Source of the DNA: Thermoleophilaceae bacterium
GTDB taxonomy: Bacteria > Actinomycetota > Thermoleophilia > Solirubrobacterales > Thermoleophilaceae
Assembly: GCA_030446485.1 (NCBI GenBank)
Contig: JAUJNF010000010.1
Coordinates: 29,693-93,692, forward strand
Length of the DNA stretch: 64,000 nucleotides
Direction: 5' to 3'
Shown piece after piece: positions 56,317 to 63,249 of this stretch. The position numbers were made by a program, and so were the translations under genes. Below the pieces are notes generated by a model. The model ran no database searches and was not told the origin of the DNA. It saw only the letters and a list, made by a program, of their open reading frames with translations. Numbering within the stretch: position 1 is the stretch's first letter; the number at the start of each line of letters is the position of its first letter.

Positions 56317-56802
56317 TCAGGGCAGCAGCGTCAACGTGTCGTCGCTCGGGTCACCGCCGCGCGCCCCGGCGATCCCGGCTGACGAACGTGCCGCGGGCGC
56401 CGGTAGGCGTGGGTGCCGCCGACGATCGATCACGCCGTTGCCCTCGTCGGAGAACCTGGAAGCGGGCCAGCAGGTGGATCTCCTCGGCCAGTGTAGATGG
56501 CCTGGCAAACGGCGCCTCGCGGCGGCCGCCCCGGGTGACCGCACGCGGCGTCGAAGCTCCCCGGCGGCGGCCGGCGCGATTGGTCACGAGCGCGGATACA
56601 CCGAACGCGTCGCCGGCCGATGGCGGGGCGTCGCGGTCGCGCGAGCGCGGGGATTGTCGACGAAACTGGGGCGGAAGTTCTTGGTCACGAGCTCAGATCG
56701 CGCGACCCTGCGGCGACTGCGCCCCGCCGCTGACGGCGAGGACCGCCCCGTTGCGAGCGCCTGACGAGAGGACGCGATGACGATGACGGCGTTGCGCCGC
56801 AT
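56317..56802 (-). pseudogene. Broken secreted AOC-barrel/dirigent-like protein gene
   Basis: ATG at 56802 starts a signal-like MRRNAVIVIA. Across shifted frames follow ELVTKNFRPSFVDNPRA, APPSAGDAFGVSALVTNRAG, VCQAIYTLAEEIHLLARFQV and ARGTFVSRDRRG, ending DPSDDTLTLLP. The order (signal, SAGDxFxxS strand, RxGRxxGxxDAxC, late ARGTF and DTLTLLP) resembles secreted allene-oxide-cyclase/dirigent barrels common in actinobacteria. At least four indels separate the blocks. Family assignment is by pattern only. Confidence 0.45.
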
Positions 56803-57003
56803 GAGGACCCTGGTAGACGCTTGATCGCCGCACCGCGGCGACGGGGCGACCCTAACGCAGAATTGGGCATTCGCGCCAGGTCGCAGATCACCTCCACGGG
56901 CGCGCCACTCGCAGGGCGGGGATTCAGCCCGACGCACGGTCTAGGCAACTGGGTGTTACCCGTCCCAGACGGGCGAACGATCGGGAGCTAGCCTTCCGCG
57001 CCG

Positions 57004-57354
57004 ATGGAGCCGGAGACCATCTACTACATGTGCGCCGTCCGGCTTCCGCGGTGGAGTTCGACCTTCTCGAGCGCGCCTCGCCGGCGCCGACATCGACCCA
57101 TTTCGGCTCCCCGATTCCTACGGCGACGAGGCAGTCGAGATCCTGCTCGAGCTGCACGCCGCGAGCGAAGCCGACGCAAGGTTCGGATCCGCAGCGCGCT
57201 CTCGCCGGCCGGCGTCAGGCTGATGCCCTGGGACATCGGTCCGTGCGGGGCCACCTGCAACGCTCCGCCCGACAGGTTCCGCCGCGACCGCCGCTGCAGG
57301 ACTGACGCAATCGGGCTACGGCCGAGCCCGAGCCGCCCTACGGACAAGCCTTAG
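57004..57354 (+). pseudogene. Frameshifted hypothetical protein
   Basis: MEPETIYYMCAVR begins in one frame, AVEFDLLERAS follows in a second and DPFRLPDSYGDEAVEILLEL with HAASEADARFG in a third. The first frame later carries VRIRSALSPAGVRLMPWDIG. No known family. The protein-like order suggests a gene with two or three indels. The 200 bases before it (56803-57003) hold nothing I can call. Confidence 0.35.
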
Positions 57355-57547
57355 GTGCGTTGCCGAGCGGGCAGCGTCGATGCTACAGAGCGCCTAAACG
57401 CCCCCTATGCGTTCCTCTCGACGGGGGTTGTGACGGATCCGGCGAGCCGGCTTGAAGCCTTCGAGGGTCATCCCGCTGTCGAAAAACGTGAACCGCCTAT
57501 CGCCTCAGAACGTAAGGTCCTCGAGGAACGAACTAGAGGAGGTTGAC

Positions 57548-57987
57548 ATGCCTGTGAGCCGATACGCACAAGTCGTCGGTCTAGTGATCATCTTGATCGG
57601 CGTCGCGGGCCTGCTGCTGGGGGACAGTCGCTCGCCGGCCTGTTGAACATCGACATCGTGGAGGACATCATCCACCTCGGCACGGGCGGTCTGATGGCCT
57701 ACGTCGGCTTCTTCCAGCGGGACAACGACGGACTCCTCCGCAGCAGCGTGGTCGGTGGGCTCGGCGTGGTCTATCTGCTGGTCGGGGTGCTCGGCTTCAT
57801 CGTTCCTAGCCTTTTTGGGCTGCTCCCCAGCGAATACAGCATCGCGGACAACCTGATCCATCTAACGCTCGGCGTGCTCGGCATCGCGGTCGCTTGGCTC
57901 GCAAAGGGCGGTGCAGGTCAGCAGCGGCCTGAGACGGCGTTCTCCGCTCGTCCACCTACCGACCCGGAGTCCCGCTCGCGCCGCTAG
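57548..57987 (+). CDS. DUF4383-like small membrane protein, one frameshift
   Basis: AGAGGAGG precedes the ATG at 57548. MPVSRYAQVVGLVIILIGVA is the first TM helix. After one missing base near 57625 the frame continues LAGLLNIDIVEDIIHLGTGG, LMAYVGFF, VVGGLGVVYLLVGVLGFIVP and NLIHLTLGVLGIAVAWLA, giving four TM helices in about 147 residues with the NxxxxIIHLxxG pattern of DUF4383. Function is unknown. It has the best translation signals in the island. Confidence 0.6.
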
Positions 57988-58384
57988 GGTGGGAGGTGCC
58001 CCCTGCCTTCCTGCCACGGACTCTGCAATACCTCTCTCGCGCAGTGCAGCGCCTCTAAGGCCACGCCGCTGCGAGCTGGGGCAATGATGAGGGGAGAGGG
58101 GGATCTCAAGGGGCTTAGAGCGAGCAGTGGCAACTCATGTCAGGTCCGCACACACGCGCGCACTAAAGCGGCGCGACCGTCCATCAGAGAGGAGGGACTC
58201 GAGCGGCGGCTTGGCGATATATCGGCTCGCCCTTGGGGGTGGCCAGGGAACGAGGGGACGGGGTAGGGCACTGCCGCGGCCGCAGTCCACTTCACCCGTG
58301 CTGTGCGGGAGCGGCGCGGTCCCTTGCCTCGCCCAGCGCGCTGTGAGACGGTTTGGACAACGTCGTCAAGCCAGGAGGGTGCTG
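57988..58384. other. Island intergenic stretch
   Basis: 397 bases with no supportable gene. Short ORFs on both strands have shadow-like composition. The last 15 bases hold an AGGAGGG ribosome-binding site for the GYD gene. Confidence 0.5.
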
Positions 58385-58706
58385 ATGCCCAAGTTCCTAT
58401 TCGAGGCCTGTACACGCAGTGGGACGGCGTCAAGGGCGTGCAAGGTGCCGGCGGCAGCAGCCGGCGCGACGCCGTGGCTCGGGTAGCCGAGAGCGTTGGG
58501 GGACGACTCGAGAGCTTCTACTTCGCCTTCGGCGACCGAGATGCGTACGTGATCGTCGACCTTCCGACAACGAGAGCGCCACCTCCTGCGCCCTCACCGT
58601 CAACGCGGCCGGAGGAGCGACGGTGAGGACTGTGGTGTTACTGACGCCGGATGAGGTCGACGCGGCCGCAAGGCGCTCTGTGGACTACCGGCCGCCCGGA
58701 GCTTGA
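58385..58706 (+). CDS. GYD domain-containing protein, frameshifted
   Basis: ATG at 58385 gives MPKFLFEA; shifted frames continue LYTQWDGVKGVQ, GGSSRRDAVARVAESVGGRL, ESFYFAFGDRDAYVIVDLP, DNESATSCALTVNAAGGATV and RTVVLLTPDEVDAAARRSVD, ending YRPPGA at the TGA at 58706. FYFAFGDxDxYVIVDLPDN and the final DYRPPGA are characteristic of the GYD family of small alpha/beta-barrel-like proteins. About 108 residues with two or three indels. Role unknown. The 345 bases after it show no other gene. Confidence 0.65.
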
Positions 58707-59051
58707 CGAGCGCGGGGCACGGCAGCGCGCGCTCGCCGAGCCTCCGCACTGGACGCCGACCGCTACACCGCAGCCACCCGTCGGCTGGCCCGCTTGTTCG
58801 CGGATGAGCATGCGCCGTTCCGTCGACGAGCGCACCTGAGACATTGAGCTGGGGTCCTTCCAAGCAGCACAACCTGGCTGACCGGGAAGTCATGGATCGC
58901 CGTTTTCGTCGCACCGCCACGCTCAGAGCCAACGACCCGGCCCTCGTGGCGGGAGCGCAGGGATGCACTGCGTCCACCTGCGAAGGCCCCAGAACGCCCC
59001 GCGCCCGTGAGCGGGGTTAGAGTCGCCGCAACCAACCGAGGGGGAGCGGCG

Positions 59052-59353
59052 ATGCGCATGATGATGAAGGCGCAGATGGATACGCGGAGGCGGGCAGTCG
59101 CGCCATCGCCGATGGCTCGCTGCCCCAGGTCTTGCAGGAAACCCTTCGTCAACTCAACCCGGAGGCGGCCTACTTCGGCCCCGAGAACGGCTCCGGGACC
59201 GCTTTCATCGTGTTCGACCTCCGGGACCCCTCCCCAGCTTCCGGCCATTTCCGAGCCGCTGTTCAGCACGATGAAGGCCAACATCCAGATGTTCCCGGTG
59301 ATGGACCGGGAAGATCTGCAGAAGAAACCTGGGGCAGCTCGGCGGCGGCGCGT
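59052..59353 (+). CDS. DUF3303-like small protein, frameshifted
   Basis: GGGGGAG precedes ATG 59052. Blocks MRMMMKAQMDT, LQETLRQLNPEAAYFGPENG, SGTAFIVFDLRDPS, QLPAISEPLFSTMKANIQMF and PVMDREDLQK end at LGQLGGGA with a TAA at 59351. The layout (N-terminal strand, PEAAYF-x-x-ENG-x-x-TA-hIVFD, PAIxEPLF, PVMxxEDL) matches a small ferredoxin-like alpha/beta family often annotated DUF3303 or hypothetical. Three indels are needed. About 100 residues. Confidence 0.55.
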
Positions 59354-59536
59354 AAAGCGACCTCGACGACAGCGCGGTCCGCCGGACCAGGGCGTCGCCC
59401 GAGCCGTTACGAGGAGGGATCGGGCGCGACCAGCTCAGGGGGTACGGACCTGAAGCGCGATGGCGCCATTCGTGCCTAAGGGACCAAACTCAGATCGGCG
59501 GCGGCGTTTCCCAGGCTTACTGGTAGCTTCTGGGCG

Positions 59537-59800
59537 ATGGGGACGTCGGACGCGGCTGGCGGGCGACGACCCGGAAGGTGACCGTCGACCTCGACGCGGA
59601 TCTCCTCGATTATGTGAGGAACGCGGTCGACTACCTGTCGGGGCCGCCGTATCGCCTGACGATCAGCGCGCGGATCGAGCGGGCGGTGGAAGACGAACTC
59701 CGGCGCCTACGCTGCACGAATATACGGCGACGGCCGACCGCTTGCGACCTCTTCGCGACCGAAAAGGTCCGAAGCGGCCGAAACAGGGCCTAAGCGGATA
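59537..59800 (+). CDS. Ribbon-helix-helix type small protein of mobile-element character, frameshifted
   Basis: ATG 59537 gives [13 protein letters not shown]; after one indel the frame reads [40 protein letters not shown] and ELRRLR; after another [20 protein letters not shown]. The pattern of a beta strand followed by two helices with a basic tail (VDLDxxLxxxVRxAVxxL...LxxxxERAVxxEL) is that of ParG/CopG-like DNA-binding partition or regulatory proteins on actinobacterial plasmids and integrative elements. It lies about 60 bases from the att-like repeat. Confidence 0.5.
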
Positions 59801-59860
59801 CAGGGCTCGGGGAGCAGATCCGCTGCAGAGCGGAAATCGGACCCGAGCCTTGTCAACCAG

Positions 59861-59906
59861 GCTGCTCCGGAGGCAGAATCGCTGGTTCGAATCCAGCCGG
59901 GCGCGT
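59861..59906 (+). repeat. Duplicated 3' half of tRNA-Arg (att-like site)
   Basis: GCTG..CTCCGGAGGCAGAA followed by TCGCTGGTTCGAATCCAGCC and GGGCGCGT repeats tRNA-Arg from the anticodon stem to the 3' end, with three small deletions. There is no D arm or 5' acceptor strand, so it is not a functional tRNA. Same orientation as the intact gene. It sits 19 bases beyond the moaD stop. Confidence 0.8.
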
Positions 59907-59924
59907 CGGCTGCCTGCGCCGACC

Positions 59925-60207
59925 TCAGTCGCCTTGGCCGCCGGCGACGGCCGGGAGGATCGTGACCTCGTCGCCGTCGTCGATGCGTCTCGAGGCCGTC
60001 CAGGAAGCGGATGTCCTCGCCGTCCACGTAGACGTTGACGAAGCGACGCAGGTCGCCGTCCTCGGCGATCCGCTCGCGCAGGCCGTCGTAGCGCTCGTAG
60101 AGGCCGTCGAGGACGTCACCGACCGTGCGCGCGTCCTCGACGCTCGCCTCGGAGTCTCCCGCCGTGACGGTTCGCAGCTGCGTGGGGATCTTGACGGTGA
60201 CTGCCAT
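59925..60207 (-). CDS. MoaD/ThiS-family sulfur carrier protein, one frameshift
   Basis: ATG at 60207: [20 protein letters not shown], then [40 protein letters not shown] and [14 protein letters not shown]; after one indel near 59990 [20 protein letters not shown]. The beta-grasp fold with [16 protein letters not shown] and the C-terminal [10 protein letters not shown] is that of MoaD/CysO carriers, which carry sulfur as a thiocarboxylate on the final Gly. Three residues (QGD) follow the GG, so trimming would be needed. It starts 10 bases after the thrC stop; both share the SAM riboswitch leader. Confidence 0.88.
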
Positions 60208-60217
60208 GAAGCCGAGC

Positions 60218-61447
60218 TTATACCGCCTGCGGGGAGGCGAAGGCGTCCGCGAAGGAGCTCACGGTGGGGTCGATCTCGTGCGCCTCGAACGTGCCGCGCA
60301 CGGCGTCGAGCGTCTTCAGGCCCTCGCCGGTGATCACGAGCACGACGCGCTCGTCGCTGTCGATGTCCCCGCGATCGGCGAGCTTCTTCAGCACGGCCGT
60401 GGTCGTGCCCCCGGCGGTCTCCGTGAAGATGCCGGTCGTCTCGGCGAGCAGGCCGATGCCCTCGCGGATCTCCCGGTCGTCGACGGCGTCGATCGCCCCT
60501 CCGGAGCGGCGGGCGAGATCGAGCGCGTAGGGACCATCGGCGGGATTGCCGATCGCCAGCGACTTCGCGATGCCCGTCGGCTTGACCGGCCGGCAGACGT
60601 CGTGGCCGGCCTCGTATGCCTGCGCCACCGGCGAGCACCCCACCGCCTGCGCGCCGTTGAACGCGGGAGCCTCGCCTTCGAGCAGGCCCACGCTGCGCCA
60701 CTCGTCGAAGCCGCGCGCGATCTTCGTGAACAGCGAGCCCGAGGCGATCGGCACGACGACCCGGTCGGGCAGCTCGAAGCCGAGCTGCTCGGCGACCTCG
60801 TAGGCGAGCGTCTTCGACCCCTCGGCGTAGTAGGGGCGCAGGTTGACGTTGACGAAAGCCCATTCGCGCTCGTCCGCGAGCTGGGTGCAGAGAAGGTTGA
60901 CGTCGTCATAGGACCCGCGCACGGAGACGAGGTTCGTGCCGTAGACGCCGGTCGCCAGGATCTTCTGCTCCTCGAGGTCCGAGGGAACGAAGACGTAGGA
61001 CTCGAGACCGTTGGCGGCGGCGTGGGCGGCGACCGCGTTCGCGAGGTTCCCGGTCGAGGCGCAGGCGAGCACGCCGTAGCCGAGCTCGCGTGCCTTCGGC
61101 AGCGCGACCGACACGACCCGGTCCTTGAACGAGTGCGTCGGGTTGGCGGCGTCGTTCTTGACCCAGACCTCGCGCAGGCCGAGCCGCTGCGCGAGCCGAT
61201 CGGCGCACACGAGCGGCGTCATGCCGGCGGGAAGCGCGGTCCGCGGCGGGGACTCGAACGGCAGGAAGTCCGCGTAGCGCCACAGCGAGTGCGGGCCTGC
61301 CTGGATGCGCCGGCGGGCGCTCTCCGGGTCGAGCGACGAGAAGTCGTATGCGACCTCGAGCGGGCCCCAACAGGCCTCGCACGCGTAGCGGGCGTCGAGC
61401 GGGTAGCGGCTACCGCACTCCTTGCACTTCAGGGCTTCGACTGACAT
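60218..61447 (-). CDS. thrC: Threonine synthase family PLP enzyme (possible sulfur-carrier partner)
   Basis: 409 residues from the ATG at 61447, with GAGG 5 bases before; the track start at 61615 lies inside the riboswitch. An N-terminal zinc ribbon (C8, C11, C23, C26 in [13 protein letters not shown]) precedes a fold-type II PLP domain with the Schiff-base Lys108 in NPTHSFKDR, the [15 protein letters not shown] phosphate loop and [13 protein letters not shown]. Threonine synthase converts O-phosphohomoserine to threonine. SAM control and the adjoining sulfur carrier make O-phosphohomoserine sulfhydrylation to homocysteine a real alternative. Family is certain, reaction is not. Confidence 0.85.
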   Translation of the reverse strand: MSVEALKCKECGSRYPLDARYACEACWGPLEVAYDFSSLDPESARRRIQAGPHSLWRYADFLPFESPPRTALPAGMTPLVCADRLAQRLGLREVWVKNDAANPTHSFKDRVVSVALPKARELGYGVLACASTGNLANAVAAHAAANGLESYVFVPSDLEEQKILATGVYGTNLVSVRGSYDDVNLLCTQLADEREWAFVNVNLRPYYAEGSKTLAYEVAEQLGFELPDRVVVPIASGSLFTKIARGFDEWRSVGLLEGEAPAFNGAQAVGCSPVAQAYEAGHDVCRPVKPTGIAKSLAIGNPADGPYALDLARRSGGAIDAVDDREIREGIGLLAETTGIFTETAGGTTTAVLKKLADRGDIDSDERVVLVITGEGLKTLDAVRGTFEAHEIDPTVSSFADAFASPQAV

Positions 61448-61449
61448 AG

Positions 61450-61505
61450 GCACCTCGTCCCGGACTCCGTCGGCTTGTATTCGTGACGGAGAGCTTGCGA
61501 GGCGC
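61450..61505 (-). promoter_or_regulatory. Candidate Shine-Dalgarno sequestering helix of the thrC leader
   Basis: GCGCCTCG (61498-61505), just 3' of the riboswitch P1 helix, can pair with CGAGGTGC (61450-61457), which contains the thrC Shine-Dalgarno: 8 bp with one G-U. This would hide the ribosome site when SAM holds P1 closed. Pairing is seen on paper only. Confidence 0.5.
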
Positions 61506-61510
61506 TTCGT

Positions 61511-61628
61511 CACATCTCCCAGGCTCTTTTCTTGCCTGCATGGAATTGGCACCGTTCCGATCGACCTACGTCGAGCAGATGGTTGCCGGGGCTTCGTAGG
61601 GCCAAGTCCCTCCACCCCTCTGGATGCG
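61511..61628 (-). ncRNA. SAM-I (S-box) riboswitch
   Basis: On the minus strand the leader contains AGAGGGGTGGAGGGACTTGG, then CCCTACGAAGCCCCGGCAAC, then CGGTGCCAATTCC and GGGAGATGTG, the ordered invariant blocks of the S-box aptamer. CGCATC and GATGTG close P1 (6 bp with one G-U). It lies 63 bases before the thrC ATG. S-box RNAs bind S-adenosylmethionine and usually switch off methionine or cysteine genes. Confidence 0.9.
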
Positions 61629-61729
61629 TGCTGCTATACGGCGCAAACAATAGCGCGCCCGACCGGCGTGATCGGCACAAGTAGGATGCCCTTGAGTGAC
61701 GACGATGCTCGACGACCCGCTCAGACCCG

Positions 61730-62725
61730 ATGGCGAACTTCCCAAAGCCACGCCTCCCGCGCCTCGCGCGCAGCCGGGTCGACGGTCACTCGACTCCCCC
61801 GAGCACTGAGCCGAACGTAGAGCTCGTCGAGTACGGCGGGCTGCGCTGGATCAACGTCGAGCGCCCCGGTCCGCTCGACCAGGCCTGGCTCGAGGAGCAT
61901 TTCGAGTTCCATCCGCTGGCCTACGAGGACATCCGCTCCCGCAACCAGCGTCCGAAGATCGACGAGTACCCCGACTACCTGTTCATCGTCCTGCACTTCC
62001 CGGTGTTCGACAAGGCGCTGGGTCGCCTGAACGCCGGCGAGCTCGACATCTTCGTCGGGCCCGACTTCCTCGTCACGCTGCCGAACGAGTCGCTGCAGCC
62101 GGTCGAGTACCTGTTCGAGCGCTGCCGCACCTCCGACGAGGCGCGCGAGCAGCTCTTCTCGAAGGGGTCGGGCTTCCTGCTCTACAAGATCGTCGACGAC
62201 GCCTTCGACTACTGCTTCCCGATGCTGCGCAAGATCGGCAACAAGCTCGACCGCCTCGAGGACGACATCTTCCAGGGGCGCTCGGAGGAGGTCGTGCGCG
62301 ACATCTCGAACGCCAAGCAGGAGATCATCAACTTCCGCAAGATCATCCGTCCCCAGCGCCCGGTCCTGCGCGACCTCGAGCGCACCAAGCAGCGTTACCT
62401 GCGCGAGGACATGGAGCTCTACTTCGACGACGTCCAGGACGCGTCGGAGCGCATCTGGGACATGCTCGAGAACTACAAGGAGGTCATCGAGGCGCTCGAG
62501 GGCACCAACGAGTCGGTCATCTCGCACCGCCAGAACGACTCCCTACGCCTGCTCGCCGCCGTGACGATGGTGATCACCCCGCTGACGCTCGTCGCCTCGA
62601 TCTGGGGCATGAACGTCGGCGTGCCCGGCGAGGGCTCGCAGAGCGCCTTTTGGGTGATCATCGGGGGCCTCCTCGTGCTGCTCGTGGGGCTCGTCTACCA
62701 CTTCCGCCGCCGCGGCTGGCTGTAG
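61730..62725 (+). CDS. corA: CorA family magnesium/cobalt transporter
   Basis: 331 residues. A cytoplasmic N-terminal alpha/beta domain (INVERPGPLDQAWLEEHFEF, YLFIVLHFPVF) and a long stalk helix precede two C-terminal TM helices with the signature loop WGMNV (family YGMN with Tyr to Trp) and a basic tail FRRRGWL. It forms pentameric Mg2+ channels. It is divergent from the riboswitch-thrC unit. The start could be this ATG or slightly later, since the first 25 residues are not conserved in type. Confidence 0.92.
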   Translation: MANFPKPRLPRLARSRVDGHSTPPSTEPNVELVEYGGLRWINVERPGPLDQAWLEEHFEFHPLAYEDIRSRNQRPKIDEYPDYLFIVLHFPVFDKALGRLNAGELDIFVGPDFLVTLPNESLQPVEYLFERCRTSDEAREQLFSKGSGFLLYKIVDDAFDYCFPMLRKIGNKLDRLEDDIFQGRSEEVVRDISNAKQEIINFRKIIRPQRPVLRDLERTKQRYLREDMELYFDDVQDASERIWDMLENYKEVIEALEGTNESVISHRQNDSLRLLAAVTMVITPLTLVASIWGMNVGVPGEGSQSAFWVIIGGLLVLLVGLVYHFRRRGWL

Positions 62726-62741
62726 CGGACCGGCGGTCGGC

Positions 62742-63239
62742 GTGAGCGACCAGAGGCTCTGGGCCCCGTGGCGGCTCGACTTCATCCGCGGCGCGAAGCC
62801 CGACGGCTGCGTCTTCTGTGCGAAGCCCGCGCTCGCAGACGACGAGCGCGCGCTGATCGTCCACCGTGGCGAGCGCTGCTTCGTGATCCTGAACGCGTAC
62901 CCGTACAACAACGGGCACCTGATGGTGTCGCCGTTCAAGCACGTCCCCTCGATCGAGCAGCTCGACGAGGGCGAGCTGCTCGAGCTGATGACCCTGGCGC
63001 AGCGGGGAATCGGCGTGCTGCGCGAGGTCTACGCGCCCGAGGGCTTCAACATCGGCGTCAACCAGGGAGCGGCAGCCGGCGCCGGGATCGCCGACCACAT
63101 GCACCTCCACGTCGTCCCGCGCTGGGTGGGGGACACGAACTTCATGCCCGTGATCGGCTCGACGCGCGTGCTGCCCCAGGCGCTCGCCGACTCGTGGCGC
63201 GAGCTGTCGCCGCGGTTCGCGCAAGCAGCTCCCGGCTAG
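62742..63239 (+). CDS. HIT family hydrolase (Ap4A hydrolase/phosphorylase-like)
   Basis: 165 residues from a GTG. CVFCAKP is the zinc-type N-terminal CxxC motif; FVILNAYPYNNGHLMVSPFKH, NIGVNQGAAAGAGIADHMHL and the histidine triad HMHLHVVPRW are conserved. W-APWR near the start is typical of the actinobacterial and archaeal group acting on dinucleoside polyphosphates. It lies 16 bases after corA and 10 before the mutase gene, in one operon. Confidence 0.9.
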   Translation: MSDQRLWAPWRLDFIRGAKPDGCVFCAKPALADDERALIVHRGERCFVILNAYPYNNGHLMVSPFKHVPSIEQLDEGELLELMTLAQRGIGVLREVYAPEGFNIGVNQGAAAGAGIADHMHLHVVPRWVGDTNFMPVIGSTRVLPQALADSWRELSPRFAQAAPG

Positions 63240-63249
63240 GCTCCAGCCC

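Larger units (their letters stand above)
54995..59906 (+). mobile_element. Remnant integrated element between tRNA-Arg and its duplicated 3' half
   Basis: The interval is bounded by the intact tRNA-Arg at one end and a same-orientation copy of its last ~45 bases at the other, the usual outcome of tyrosine-integrase insertion at a tRNA 3' end. Genes inside are short, mostly broken, and unlike the housekeeping genes outside. One encodes a ribbon-helix-helix protein of the kind found on plasmids and integrative elements. No integrase, excisionase or relaxase is readable, so the element is decayed, or a non-autonomous remnant. The boundary evidence is direct; the history is inferred. Confidence 0.6.

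Noticed and set aside
59861-59906. A second tRNA-Arg gene
   Set aside because: Only the 3' half is present, with three deletions in the anticodon stem and variable region and no D arm.
59707-60207. Minus-strand ORF continuing moaD into a GWIRTSD-containing tail
   Set aside because: GWIRTSD is the well-known spurious translation of the antisense of a tRNA T arm. The real MoaD end is in another frame at 59925.
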